Position numbers and translations under genes: made by a program
Notes under the pieces: generated by a model
Database searches by the model: none
Told to the model about the DNA's origin: nothing
The model's input: only the letters and a program-made list of their open reading frames with translations
Part shown: in pieces, positions 43,245 to 51,623 of the stretch
How the letters are laid out: the number at the start of each line of letters is the position of its first letter
Position numbering within the stretch: position 1 is the stretch's first letter
DNA from: Pseudomonadota bacterium
Lineage (GTDB): Bacteria > Myxococcota_A > Polyangia > Polyangiales > Polyangiaceae
Length of the DNA stretch: 64,000 nucleotides
Direction of reading: 5' to 3'
NCBI GenBank assembly: GCA_023423895.1
Contig: JAFAER010000077.1
Location: forward strand, 1-64,000

Positions 43245-45986
43245 ATGCTCAAACCTGGTGACATTGTCGGGCCTTACGAGATTCGCGGGTTCGTGGGCCA
43301 AGGCGGCATGGGCCAGGTGTACCGGGCGTTCGACCCGCGGCTCGAGCGCACCGTCGCGCTGAAGATCATCATCGTTCCGGAGAGCGCTCGTGCCTCCGCG
43401 ACGGAAGGCAGCGGCGAGCAGGACTCGGTCCGGTCGTCGTTCGGAGAGCTGTCGGCCCGCATGCTCCGGGAGGCGCGCGCCGTCGCATCGCTGAGCCATC
43501 CGAACGTGGTCGCGATCTACGACGTCGGCGAGTCGAACGGCCGCCTGTACCTCGCGATGGAGTACGTCGTCGGGTCCGTGCTTCGCAACCTCGTCGGCAA
43601 TGTCGAGCTCCCGCTCGCGCGTCGCCTTCGCTGGCTCGTCGATGTCGCTCGCGCCCTCGAAGCGGCGCACCGAGCAGGCATCATCCATCGCGACATCAAG
43701 CCCGAGAACGTCATGATCCGCGACGACGGCGGCGTGAAGGTCCTCGACTTCGGGATCGCCCGTCGGACCGTCGGACGCACTCCGGAAGAACAACACGCCG
43801 TCGACACCGTGACCGGAGGCGGCTCGATCGCAGGCACGCCGGTCTACATGGCGCCCGAGCAGATCAAGGGCGGCGACGTCGACGCGCGCTGTGACCAGTT
43901 CGCGTGGGGCGTGATGGCGTACGAGCTCGTCGCCGGAGAGAGGCCGTGGACCGAGACGGGCGACGTCCTCAGCCTCGTCGCGAACATCCTCACGGAGGCG
44001 CCGAAGCCGCTCCGCGCGAAGACGAAAGACGTTCCCACGGTCGTCGAGGAGACGATCATGCGCGCGCTCGCGAAAGATCCGGCGCAGCGCTTCCCGTCGA
44101 TGGGAGACGTCGCCGACGTGCTCGAGCCGTTCGCCTCCCTCACGACAGGAGGGGATCGCGTGCGCGTGACGCCTCGTCCGCGCGCCGAGGACGATCCGGC
44201 GTACGCGGCGACCACGCGCGTGCCCACGACGGTGTCGATCGGCCCCTCACCTGCCGGTGAAACGGAGCGTCAGCCACCCGAACCTCCGAAGCGGCGAGCG
44301 CTGTCGCTCGCCCTTCCCCTCGTGCTCCTCGGAGCACTCGGCGCGACGGTGTACGCGGTGAGGACGCGCACCCCGCCACAGCCGAACGTGCCCGTTCTCG
44401 TGCGCGATCCCACGAGCACGAGCACGACCGCGGCCTCGGCCTCGACCTCGGCGCCCCCCAGGCCGCTCTCGACCGTGCCCCAGGCCGAGACGGCGTTCGT
44501 GGAGGCCATGAACCTCTGGCGCGACGGCGCGACGGCCAAGGCACGAGCGTCGCTCATGCGCGCCGTCGAGCAGGATCCGACCTTTGCCGCCGCGCATCTC
44601 GAGCTCGCGCTCCAGCAGTCGGCCAACGATCCGCCGTCCGCACAAGCGGCCTTCCAGACCGCATACGAGCACCGGCGCATGCTCCTCCCGCGCGATGAGC
44701 GCCTGCTCGAGGCCAGCGAGCCTTTCATTCGCGCATACCCGGACGTCGAAGAATGGGAGACGCGACTGACGTCGGCGGTGTTCCAGTTCCCGCGTGATCC
44801 GGAGCTCCAGTACTACCTCGGGCGCGCACGACAACAGCAGGGCAACCTCGAAGGCGCGAAGCAGGCATACGAGGCTGCTCTTCGTCTCGACGAAGGCTTC
44901 GTTCCCGCGCTCGCGGCCTTGGCAAAGGTCGACAAGAGCACCGGCGACATCGCCGACGGGCTCGAGATCACGGAGCGCTGCATCAAGCGTTCGCCGGTCG
45001 CAGCGATTTGTGTCGAGACGCGCGTCGAGCTCCTGCTCGCAGGAAACGAGTGCAAGCGAGCCAGGGAGGAAGCGGCGCGCTGGGGCTCACTCGAGCCGCA
45101 ATCCCCTCGTCCCTTTGCGAGCCTTGCGCGAGCGCTGCATGCCGACGGAGCACCGCGGCCGAGCATCGAGGAGGTCCTCTCGCGAAGGTGGAGCCTCATG
45201 CCCGCCGAGAAGAAGAAGCCGGCAGAGGTGTGGGATCGCGCGCTGCTCGCGGTTCTCGACGGCGATTTCGTCCGAGCCGAGGAGCTCGCACGTGAGTTCG
45301 ACGCTCTCCTTCCCGTCACCGCCGACTCTTACGATCACGCCGAGCCAGGCCGTCTTCGCGTGAACGTACTGATGGAGATCGATCGGATGAGCGACGCGGC
45401 GAAGGCCGCCCGTCTGTTCCTCGACCGGATGCCCGCGTGGCCCGCGTACCCGTTCGCGCCCGATCCGAGCATCACGTTTCTCGAGCCCCTCTACCGCGCC
45501 GGAGAGCTCACGAAAGAGGAGCTCGCTACGAAGCGCACCGAGTGGCTCGAGCGCGAGCGCCGCCGCGCCGACGAAGGGCGCATTGCGCGCGATCCTTGGA
45601 CCGCGTGGGCGACCGTCTACGGCGGTTTCGCCGAGTCACGCGAGGAGGCCGCCGAGGCACTCGCTCATGCGCCGCGGGGCGACGGACCGCCCGCGCACGC
45701 GGGACTCTTCGTCGAGTTCGCGATCGGCAAGGTCCACGCGCTGCTCGGCCACTGGGACGAGGCCATTCCGCATCTCGAGCGCGTCGTCGCGACCTGCGCG
45801 ACGTTCGATGCCGCGATGATCATCGCCAAGGCGCGGCTCTATCTCGGTGAGGCGCAGGAGGCGAAAGGACAGCTTGCGGCCGCAAAGGCCACCTACGAGA
45901 AGCTCCTCGCGACGTGGCCGAAGTCGTCGATGTCACGCACGGTGAAACGCGCGTCCGATCGACTGGCGACGATGAGTCGAGACTGA
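43245..45986 (+). CDS. Membrane Ser/Thr protein kinase with TPR-like extracytoplasmic domain
   Basis: A 913-residue protein. The N-terminal kinase domain (11-295) has GQGGMGQVY (Gly loop), Lys40 in VALK, HRDIKPEN (Asp150), DFG (Asp168) and GTPVYMAPEQ. A TM helix lies at ~351-372. The outside part (~400-913) is helical and TPR-like (for example AAHLELALQQSANDPPSAQA, QQGNLEGAKQAYEAALRLDE). Myxobacteria carry many such kinases; the TPR region probably senses or binds proteins in the periplasm. A single gene with no obvious partner. Confidence 0.93.
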   Translation: MLKPGDIVGPYEIRGFVGQGGMGQVYRAFDPRLERTVALKIIIVPESARASATEGSGEQDSVRSSFGELSARMLREARAVASLSHPNVVAIYDVGESNGRLYLAMEYVVGSVLRNLVGNVELPLARRLRWLVDVARALEAAHRAGIIHRDIKPENVMIRDDGGVKVLDFGIARRTVGRTPEEQHAVDTVTGGGSIAGTPVYMAPEQIKGGDVDARCDQFAWGVMAYELVAGERPWTETGDVLSLVANILTEAPKPLRAKTKDVPTVVEETIMRALAKDPAQRFPSMGDVADVLEPFASLTTGGDRVRVTPRPRAEDDPAYAATTRVPTTVSIGPSPAGETERQPPEPPKRRALSLALPLVLLGALGATVYAVRTRTPPQPNVPVLVRDPTSTSTTAASASTSAPPRPLSTVPQAETAFVEAMNLWRDGATAKARASLMRAVEQDPTFAAAHLELALQQSANDPPSAQAAFQTAYEHRRMLLPRDERLLEASEPFIRAYPDVEEWETRLTSAVFQFPRDPELQYYLGRARQQQGNLEGAKQAYEAALRLDEGFVPALAALAKVDKSTGDIADGLEITERCIKRSPVAAICVETRVELLLAGNECKRAREEAARWGSLEPQSPRPFASLARALHADGAPRPSIEEVLSRRWSLMPAEKKKPAEVWDRALLAVLDGDFVRAEELAREFDALLPVTADSYDHAEPGRLRVNVLMEIDRMSDAAKAARLFLDRMPAWPAYPFAPDPSITFLEPLYRAGELTKEELATKRTEWLERERRRADEGRIARDPWTAWATVYGGFAESREEAAEALAHAPRGDGPPAHAGLFVEFAIGKVHALLGHWDEAIPHLERVVATCATFDAAMIIAKARLYLGEAQEAKGQLAAAKATYEKLLATWPKSSMSRTVKRASDRLATMSRD

Positions 45987-46056
45987 GATCGACGAGCGAG
46001 CACGCGCCGTCGCCCACCGGGCGCGACGCGTGCTCCGTCCGACGATTGAGCCGATA

Positions 46057-46536
46057 TCAGGCGCGCTTGCGACGACCGCCGCGGCCGCCACGCTTCTTCG
46101 CAGGTGCCCCCTCGGAGCTGCCCGCCTTCGATCCGACGAAATACGTCGTCGCGCGCTTCTGCCCGCTCTTCGTGATGCGACCTTCGGAGAGCGCGTCCGC
46201 GAGGGGGCGCGGCAGCTCCTTGGCCTGGCAGTTGAGCGCCTCGCGGATCTGCTCGGCGCGGAGACCCTCGGGGTTCCTCTGCAGGAGGCTCACGATGTCA
46301 TCGACCATCCGACCGATGTCCGCCGTAGAGCGGCGACCGAGGCGCCCGCCGCGGCCTCGCTTCGGTGCGGCCGCCGGAGCGAGCGCAGGACGTCCGGGGC
46401 GCGCAGGCTGAACACCGCGACCACTGACGCCGGCAACGCCGGTGAGCTCGTCGATGGAGGCGGCGCGCAGGGCGCTGATGATGCTCATCGCAAACTCGTT
46501 GGCGAGGCTTTCGATCGTGCTCTTCAGATTGCTCAT
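46057..46536 (-). CDS. Basic nucleoid-type DNA-binding protein
   Basis: A 159-residue protein. The N-terminus (MSNLKSTIESLANEFAMSII and on) is helical. An Arg/Gly/Pro-rich centre with AT-hook-like GRGGRLGRR is followed by a possible winged-helix segment (IVSLLQRNPEGLRAEQIREA; RPLADALSEGRI) and a C-terminal basic tail (KKRGGRGGRRKRA). The arrangement fits a DNA-binding, H-NS-like or histone-like protein, but no family is named with certainty. The ATG at 46536 has aaggg just upstream. Confidence 0.75.
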   Translation of the reverse strand: MSNLKSTIESLANEFAMSIISALRAASIDELTGVAGVSGRGVQPARPGRPALAPAAAPKRGRGGRLGRRSTADIGRMVDDIVSLLQRNPEGLRAEQIREALNCQAKELPRPLADALSEGRITKSGQKRATTYFVGSKAGSSEGAPAKKRGGRGGRRKRA

Positions 46537-46701
46537 TGGCCCTTGCCATAAAGCATTCGATGTCGATCCGTAAAGCAAATACGTAATCGCGGAATTTGCG
46601 TTTGAGACTCTTCCGACGCGTCGGGCTCTGCACGCTCGCGCCCCGCCGACCTCAGCAGGCTCCCCGAACGTGCCCGTCGCGCCGCCAAACCATTCGAGCG
46701 A

Positions 46702-46739
46702 GCGAGGCGAGACTGCGAGGCGAGACTGCGAGCAAGACT
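46702..46739 (+). repeat. 13-bp direct repeat, three copies
   Basis: The unit gcgaggcgagact occurs at 46702-46714 and 46715-46727, with a shorter variant at 46728-46739. It lies in the divergent region between the nucleoid-type gene and the Cys-rich lipoprotein gene. The same region has an AT-rich stretch (46575-46600) with gcaaat and atttgc in inverted orientation. Confidence 0.85.
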
Positions 46740-46820
46740 GGTCAGTGCACGATCCAACCATCATGATGGCGCTGGCGCGGATAGGTCCTGGATGGCACGC
46801 TTGTGTTGTCGGAGGTCTTC

Positions 46821-47291
46821 GTGCGGAACTCTTTCTCCGTTGCCGTCTTCAGCGTGTCTCTGGCGGTGGGAATCTTCATCGGTTGCAGCGCGCCGTCGCC
46901 AGACGGCACCAGTCTCAGTCGCGGAAGGGGGAGTGATCGGAACACGGGCGACGGAGACGACGACGGCTCGGGGTCGACGACGCCGGGCGACACTGTGAGC
47001 TGCGAGAGCCACGCGCCCGTCGACGATCGGCCCGCGTGCGATAAGTGTGTTCGCTCCAATTGCTGCGCGCAGGTCGTCGACTGCGACAAGTCCTCGGACT
47101 GCGCTGCAGTCATGAAGTGCCTCGACGAGTGCGCCGGCGACATCGCCTGCAGCCTCACCTGTCAGATTGCGCACGAGAAAGGTAGCGGCATCCTCTCCGA
47201 GGTCGCCGGCTGCGCTCAGACGAAGTGCGAGACCGAATGTCCTTCACAAGGCATCGGCGACGGCGGACTCGACCTCGAAGACGCATTCTGA
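46821..47291 (+). CDS. Cys-rich lipoprotein of unknown function
   Basis: A 156-residue protein starting at a GTG with a clear ggagg six bases upstream. Lipobox IGC (Cys ~22), then a Ser/Gly/Asp-rich linker. The C-terminal ~95 residues have 14 Cys in a regular pattern (CDKCVRSNCCAQVVDC, CAAVMKCLDEC, ACSLTC), a recurrent small domain in Polyangia exported proteins. It probably forms a disulphide-rich extracellular domain. Function not known. Confidence 0.82.
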   Translation: MRNSFSVAVFSVSLAVGIFIGCSAPSPDGTSLSRGRGSDRNTGDGDDDGSGSTTPGDTVSCESHAPVDDRPACDKCVRSNCCAQVVDCDKSSDCAAVMKCLDECAGDIACSLTCQIAHEKGSGILSEVAGCAQTKCETECPSQGIGDGGLDLEDAF

Positions 47292-47350
47292 GGCACGCGC
47301 GGGCGAGCACGAAGCCCGGTCCCCTTCGTCGAGACGTGACGGAGCGCGGG

Positions 47351-47695
47351 TCACCGCCTCTTACGACCGAGCCGGCGTCGCACGTCCGCGACTGCGTCCT
47401 CGAGGAGACGTTCGATCGAGCCGAAGTCTCGGTCGGGCTCGATCTCCACGAGCACGGCGCCGACGGCCACCGCCCGGTCTTCGATCATCTCCCGCAAATC
47501 GGTGCCGAGCGCCGCAGACGCCACGACGACCAGCGGAAGGAGCTTCGTGATCCGCTCGCAGGCGCTCGACACCTGCTCGGTCCGATGAACCTTCAGGCCC
47601 GCCTGCCCCAGCACCTCGTGGCAGAGGACCACGTGCTCGTCGGGAAGCGCGACCGCGATCGCGCTCGGCTCGATCAGGACCTGATGCGTGATCAT
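47351..47695 (-). CDS. Degenerate receiver-like small protein
   Basis: A 114-residue protein with alternating strands and helices: VALPDEHVVLCHEVLGQAG, then ITKLLPLVVVASAALGTDLR. This resembles a receiver fold whose first acidic pair and phosphoacceptor are lost. The assignment is tentative. No signal peptide. The start at 47695 is preferred over 47719 because it begins the globular part. Confidence 0.6.
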   Translation of the reverse strand: MITHQVLIEPSAIAVALPDEHVVLCHEVLGQAGLKVHRTEQVSSACERITKLLPLVVVASAALGTDLREMIEDRAVAVGAVLVEIEPDRDFGSIERLLEDAVADVRRRLGRKRR

Positions 47696-47783
47696 GGCGC
47701 CGCCGAGCGTACTGGCCACCGGGGCGGCGTTTCAACGGGGACACGAGTGTTCGCACGATCCGTGCTTCCTCTCGATCCACGCG

Positions 47784-48131
47784 ATGACGAATGCAATCGG
47801 CTGGTTGAGCTCGCTCGTGTTGCTTCTCACGATCGGGACGCAAATTCATCGACAATGGCGGGAGCGAACGAGCGACGGTGTCTCGCCTTGGCTCTTTGTC
47901 GGACAGATGATCGCCTCGGTGGGGTTCAGCATCTACAGCGCGCTCGTCGGCGATTGGGTGTTCATCGTGACGAACAGCCTCATGGCGGTCAGCGCGGCCG
48001 TCGGCCTCGGCATCGTTCGCCACCATCGTCGGACGGGCCGCGGCCGACGCGGAACCGACCACGCTGCCGTCGCGGCACGATCGTCCGCGCCGAGGCCGAT
48101 CGCGTCGCACGTGGCATCGGCGCGCGGGTGA
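47784..48131 (+). CDS. SemiSWEET-like PQ-loop membrane protein
   Basis: A 115-residue protein with three membrane helices (AIGWLSSLVLLLTIGTQIHR; LFVGQMIASVGFSIYSALVG; WVFIVTNSLMAVSAAVGLGI). This is the three-helix unit of PQ-loop/SemiSWEET transporters, which form dimers to move small sugars or other solutes. The usual Pro-Gln is replaced by Thr-Gln in the first helix. The C-terminal ~30 residues are basic. It is divergent from the degenerate receiver gene. Confidence 0.75.
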   Translation: MTNAIGWLSSLVLLLTIGTQIHRQWRERTSDGVSPWLFVGQMIASVGFSIYSALVGDWVFIVTNSLMAVSAAVGLGIVRHHRRTGRGRRGTDHAAVAARSSAPRPIASHVASARG

Positions 48132-48228
48132 CGCGTCTCCAAATCCGCCCCAACGAAGGTTTGGGCGTTTTGACGGCAGCACATCCGTGATCGATCATCA
48201 CCGTGCAATCAGGTGATGAGGAGGGGCG

Positions 48229-48891
48229 ATGAAGACGCATATTCGAGTGGCGGCGGTCACGATGATCGCCATGGGCGGGGTGCTGGCTTGGGCGTGCTCC
48301 GACGATCCGAGCAGCCCGGCCGGTGACGCCGCGGACAGCGGATCGACCAACACCTCCAGCGGAACGTCAGGCACGTCGAACGGAGGCACGTCAAGCGGAA
48401 CCTCGGGAGACACGCCGACGCAGCTCGTGGCGAAGGCGGAGATCCGGCCGACGAACGATGCGAGCGCCGTCCAAGGCACCGCGGAGTTCGTCGAGAACGG
48501 CTCGGTGACGATCGTGACCGTGAACATCGCGAGCAGCGGCGGGCCCCCGGGCGAGCGCGGGCTGCACATCCACGAGAACGGCAATTGCGACGCGGTCGAC
48601 GGCGGGCCAGGCCTCGGCGCCGGCGGGCATTGGAATCCCGCAGACGCCGGGCATGGCTTTCCGAGCGGCGACGAACATCACGTCGGCGATCTCGGGAACA
48701 TCACCATCGACGACGCCGGAGCAGGCACTTCCAAGCTGACGTTTCCCGCGACCAAGATGTACGTGCACGAAGGCCCACTCTCCGTCGTCGGCCACGCGGT
48801 CGTCCTCCACGCGCAGCGCGACGACGGCGTCTCCCAGCCGGTCGGCAATGCCGGAGCAAGGCCGGGCTGCGGCGTGATCGAGAGACAGTGA
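48229..48891 (+). CDS. sodC: Cu/Zn superoxide dismutase, lipoprotein
   Basis: A 220-residue exported dismutase. The lipobox (AWAC, Cys ~23) is followed by a Ser/Gly/Thr linker. The domain has the copper ligands in GLHIHENGNC, GGHWNPADAGHG for the bridging His, HHVGDLGNI, and GHAVVLHAQRDD for the fourth copper His; Arg in GNAGARPGCGVI guides superoxide. The two Cys of the intrachain disulphide are present (NC and GC). It destroys superoxide outside the cytoplasm. A ribosome-binding site (gaggagg) precedes the ATG. Confidence 0.94.
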   Translation: MKTHIRVAAVTMIAMGGVLAWACSDDPSSPAGDAADSGSTNTSSGTSGTSNGGTSSGTSGDTPTQLVAKAEIRPTNDASAVQGTAEFVENGSVTIVTVNIASSGGPPGERGLHIHENGNCDAVDGGPGLGAGGHWNPADAGHGFPSGDEHHVGDLGNITIDDAGAGTSKLTFPATKMYVHEGPLSVVGHAVVLHAQRDDGVSQPVGNAGARPGCGVIERQ

Positions 48892-49237
48892 TTGCGCGTG
48901 CGCGAGCGAGGCACGCACGCACGTCGTCGAGCGCCCGTATCGCTGATTACCAATCTCGGAAAATGGGAGCTCGGGCGGCGTGAGTCGGCGCGCCGCGCGC
49001 TCCTACCGAGCGCGTGTGTGCCGACTCGCGCGACCTCTCGAACGATGCTGGAGGCAGGGTCGCCTGACCACGAGCGCGCGCTCGTTCCGAGTGCTGCCCG
49101 CCGCGCCGCCCGAGCGTCATCACCAGGCCCGCGCCGCACCTCACCCCGTCCGACGCGGGAGGCCCGGAACGCCCGGTCCCGCGGAACCCTCGAACCCCAG
49201 CAGGGGCTCGAAACGTCGGTTCTCGCGGGAGAAACCG
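48892..49237. other. Intergenic region between sodC and tRNA-Leu
   Basis: About 346 bp without supported coding sequence on either strand; open frames here are Arg/Pro-rich. No clear terminator or promoter. The tRNA transcript reads leftward into it. Confidence 0.5.
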
Positions 49238-49321
49238 TACCGAAGGAGGGACTCGAACCCTCACGAGGGGCTACCTCGGCGGATTTTGAATCCGCTGCGT
49301 CTACCGTTCCGCCACTTCGGC
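49238..49321 (-). tRNA. tRNA-Leu (CAA anticodon)
   Basis: An 84-base class II tRNA on the minus strand: acceptor GCCGAAG/CTTCGGT, T8-G9, D arm, anticodon stem GCGGA/TCCGC with loop TTCAAAA (anticodon CAA), a long variable arm (CGAGGTAGCCCCTCG) and a T arm with TTCGAGT. It reads UUG leucine codons. CCA is not encoded. The region 49322-49532 upstream holds no gene. Confidence 0.96.
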
Positions 49322-49532
49322 CAAGCCGCTCGTCTCTAGCAGCTTTTCGTCGCCGGAGACACCCTGTTCCTGTTCGGTATGTGGCGTGCACGTGCCCGCT
49401 GCTCGCGAGCGTCGGCCCTCTCGGGAGCGACGTCGCGACCGTCGCGCTTGCCCCTTCCCGCCCGTGTCCCGCCCGTGCCGTCAGCCCATGCGGGAACACC
49501 CGGCGCAGGGATCTGTCGTATGCTCCAGAGCG

Positions 49533-50444
49533 ATGTTGATGGGTCGAAGAGCGGTCCTGTTCTGGGCGGCGGCGGCCGTCATCGGGACCTCCGCGAGCAC
49601 GACGGTCCTGAGCGGGTGCAAGGAGCGCGCACAGAAGAGCGCCGACGAGGCGCGCGGCGACGTCCAGAAGCTCGTCGAGCTGACGGCGACGGACGTGGCG
49701 GAGGTCGAGCGTGGCCTTCCGGAGGGCTCGAAGAAGCTCTCCGACCTGCTCGCGAAGGAAGTCGGCAAGGACGGTGACCCGAAACAGAACGTCCCCGCCG
49801 TCCGGAGCGCGCTGCTCAAGATGCGACAGCAGGTGCCCGACCTCGGCATCGCGAAGTCGACGTTCTTCGCCTTCGCGGACGACAAGGGGATCGCCGTTCG
49901 CAACGATTTCGAGCACGACACCATGGCCGGCAAGGACCTGGTGAAGGCGTGGCCCGGTCTCGAGCCCGTCCTGACAGGCGCGCCGTACGCCGCCACGACC
50001 GGCAGGTTCCCGGGCGCGCCGAATCCTGCAGGGCCCGACAAGGAATGGGTCGCGGCCGTACCGGTGAAGAAGCCCGACGGCTCGCCGCTCGGGATGCTCG
50101 TCACCGGCTGGACCTATCGTCGGTTCGCCTATCACCTGCAGGTCACGTTGCAGCGCGAGATCCAAGATCAGCTCATGCGCGCCGGCGACAAAGGCAAGAT
50201 GCCCATCCTCTACGTGTGCCTCTTCGACAAAGAGGCGGTCTACGGCGCGGGCGCGCCTGGCGTGACGCCCGTTCCGGAGGTGAACGAAAAGGCGCTGGCC
50301 GAGGTGGGCCTGCACGCGAAGACGGAGGCCGCGCCGGCGTCGAGCCCGATCCGGATCGCGGACCGGGAATTCGGCTGGGCGGCAGCGCGATTGCCGAAGC
50401 TCGGCCCCGACGTGGGCGTCGTCGTGCTGCGCAGCGAGATCTGA
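49533..50444 (+). CDS. Lipoprotein with cache-like sensor domain
   Basis: A 303-residue protein with a signal peptide and lipobox (SGC, Cys ~29). The mature part has a long helical start (KSADEARGDVQKLVELTATD), then mixed strands such as IAKSTFFAFADDKGIAVRN and WVAAVPVKKPDGSPLGMLVTG, which resemble a periplasmic cache/PAS-like ligand-binding fold. There is no transducer part, so it may be a ligand-binding lipoprotein. ATG at 49533 or 49539. Confidence 0.72.
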   Translation: MLMGRRAVLFWAAAAVIGTSASTTVLSGCKERAQKSADEARGDVQKLVELTATDVAEVERGLPEGSKKLSDLLAKEVGKDGDPKQNVPAVRSALLKMRQQVPDLGIAKSTFFAFADDKGIAVRNDFEHDTMAGKDLVKAWPGLEPVLTGAPYAATTGRFPGAPNPAGPDKEWVAAVPVKKPDGSPLGMLVTGWTYRRFAYHLQVTLQREIQDQLMRAGDKGKMPILYVCLFDKEAVYGAGAPGVTPVPEVNEKALAEVGLHAKTEAAPASSPIRIADREFGWAAARLPKLGPDVGVVVLRSEI

Positions 50445-50520
50445 GATCTCGAGCGCGCTGGCGGCGGCGTAGTCCGACCGGCCTAACGACGGCAGAGCTT
50501 GGGACCTCTACCATCAGGTC

Positions 50521-51306
50521 ATGAAGCGAGCTCCTCTTCGTCGCGCATGCACTCTCGTCGCCGTCAGCGCAGTCAGCGCAGTCCTCGGTGGCGCCTCTAT
50601 CGTTGCGTGTGTCAGCGATGAAGTGCCGACGCCGACCGCAGCTCCCGACGGAGCGGCTCCCCCCTCCGACGGGTCGACGACATCACCCGAGTCATCGACT
50701 TCCGACGACGACGATGCCTCGAATCCCCCGCAAGACGCAGGCCCCGACGCGGAAGACATCACCGACGGTGGTGATCTTCCGCCCGAGGACGACGGTGGCA
50801 TCACCGACCCGGACGGAGGCTTCGACGCCGGGCCGGCGTGCGACGCGCTGAAGCCCGGAGCCTTCGTGACGTCGACGTGCTCGACCCTCTCGCGGATCCA
50901 CGCAGGCGGCGCTCTGACGTCGGGGACTTACCAGCTCACGAACGTGACCGTGCTCGGCACGAAGGCGTTCTGCATCGCCGGCGGCGGGTTCGTCCCATAC
51001 GATCATCGTGGGGCGCTCCAGATCACGGCGACATCGGCGACGAGCGCGACGTTCGAGCTTCTCGATCAATACCGGAAGGCCGGGGGCCCCATCGTCCTTC
51101 GCCCCACCACGGTTCGCTACGACGTGACGGCAGCCGCCAATGCCGCGCAGCTGACCTTCACCCCGCAGGAGTGTGCGTTGACGGCCGCTCCTTCCCTCGT
51201 CAGCTACTCCGTCGGCACCTTGGCCGCGACGGGAAAGAAGACGATCACCCTTCGACTCCCGTACGGAGCCAAGGGGAGCGCGAACTACACGTTCACGGAG
51301 ATGTGA
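50521..51306 (+). CDS. Lipoprotein with acidic linker and beta-domain
   Basis: A 261-residue exported protein. Signal peptide with lipobox VAC (Cys ~30), then a long Asp/Ser/Thr/Pro-rich acidic linker to ~105, then a beta-rich domain (ALTSGTYQLTNVTVLGTKAF; TATSATSATFELLDQYRKAG) with two or more Cys. Such linker-plus-domain lipoproteins are common in Polyangia. Function unknown. Confidence 0.75.
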   Translation: MKRAPLRRACTLVAVSAVSAVLGGASIVACVSDEVPTPTAAPDGAAPPSDGSTTSPESSTSDDDDASNPPQDAGPDAEDITDGGDLPPEDDGGITDPDGGFDAGPACDALKPGAFVTSTCSTLSRIHAGGALTSGTYQLTNVTVLGTKAFCIAGGGFVPYDHRGALQITATSATSATFELLDQYRKAGGPIVLRPTTVRYDVTAAANAAQLTFTPQECALTAAPSLVSYSVGTLAATGKKTITLRLPYGAKGSANYTFTEM

Positions 51307-51311
51307 CGGCG

Positions 51312-51584
51312 TCAGGACGAGGGCTTCGCGTCCGAAGCCTCGGGGTTCGATCCACGATCGGACCCCGTTCGTCCGAGCCGATGAAGCGCGACGATCGCGG
51401 CGAGCCAGCCGATCAGCACGAGCACACCACCGGTCGTCCGGTCGAGCGTCCCGGCGACCGCGAGGCCGCCGCCGATCGCTCCGCATGCGAGAAGGAGATG
51501 CCGCTTCGCGCGGTCGAACGGCCTCGAGGCCACGGACGAGGCCCCGAACGAGCGAACAGCGGCCTCCGGCTCCTGCTCCGCCAT
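51312..51584 (-). CDS. Small two-helix membrane protein
   Basis: A ~90-residue protein with two membrane helices (HLLLACGAIGGGLAVAG; TGGVLVLIGWLAAIVAL) and charged ends. Starting at the ATG at 51584 leaves the inverted repeat (51591-51617) in the leader; an ATG at 51605 lies inside it. It is convergent with the previous lipoprotein (5 bp apart) and divergent from the Ppx/GppA gene. Confidence 0.55.
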   Translation of the reverse strand: MAEQEPEAAVRSFGASSVASRPFDRAKRHLLLACGAIGGGLAVAGTLDRTTGGVLVLIGWLAAIVALHRLGRTGSDRGSNPEASDAKPSS

Positions 51585-51590
51585 GCCCGT

Positions 51591-51617
51591 CGTTCTACCA
51601 GACATCGTGGTAGAACG
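51591..51617. promoter_or_regulatory. Perfect 10-bp inverted repeat before Ppx/GppA start
   Basis: CGTTCTACCA and TGGTAGAACG flank seven bases (gacatcg). The repeat ends seven bases before the Ppx/GppA ATG at 51624 and covers the leader of the divergent small gene. It could be an operator or an mRNA hairpin at the ribosome-binding site. Confidence 0.7.
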
Positions 51618-51623
51618 GTTCCC

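Noticed and set aside
48678..50315. 545-codon minus-strand frame across the tRNA-Leu
   Set aside because: It runs through a tRNA gene and opposite sodC and a lipoprotein gene; no conserved domain is seen.
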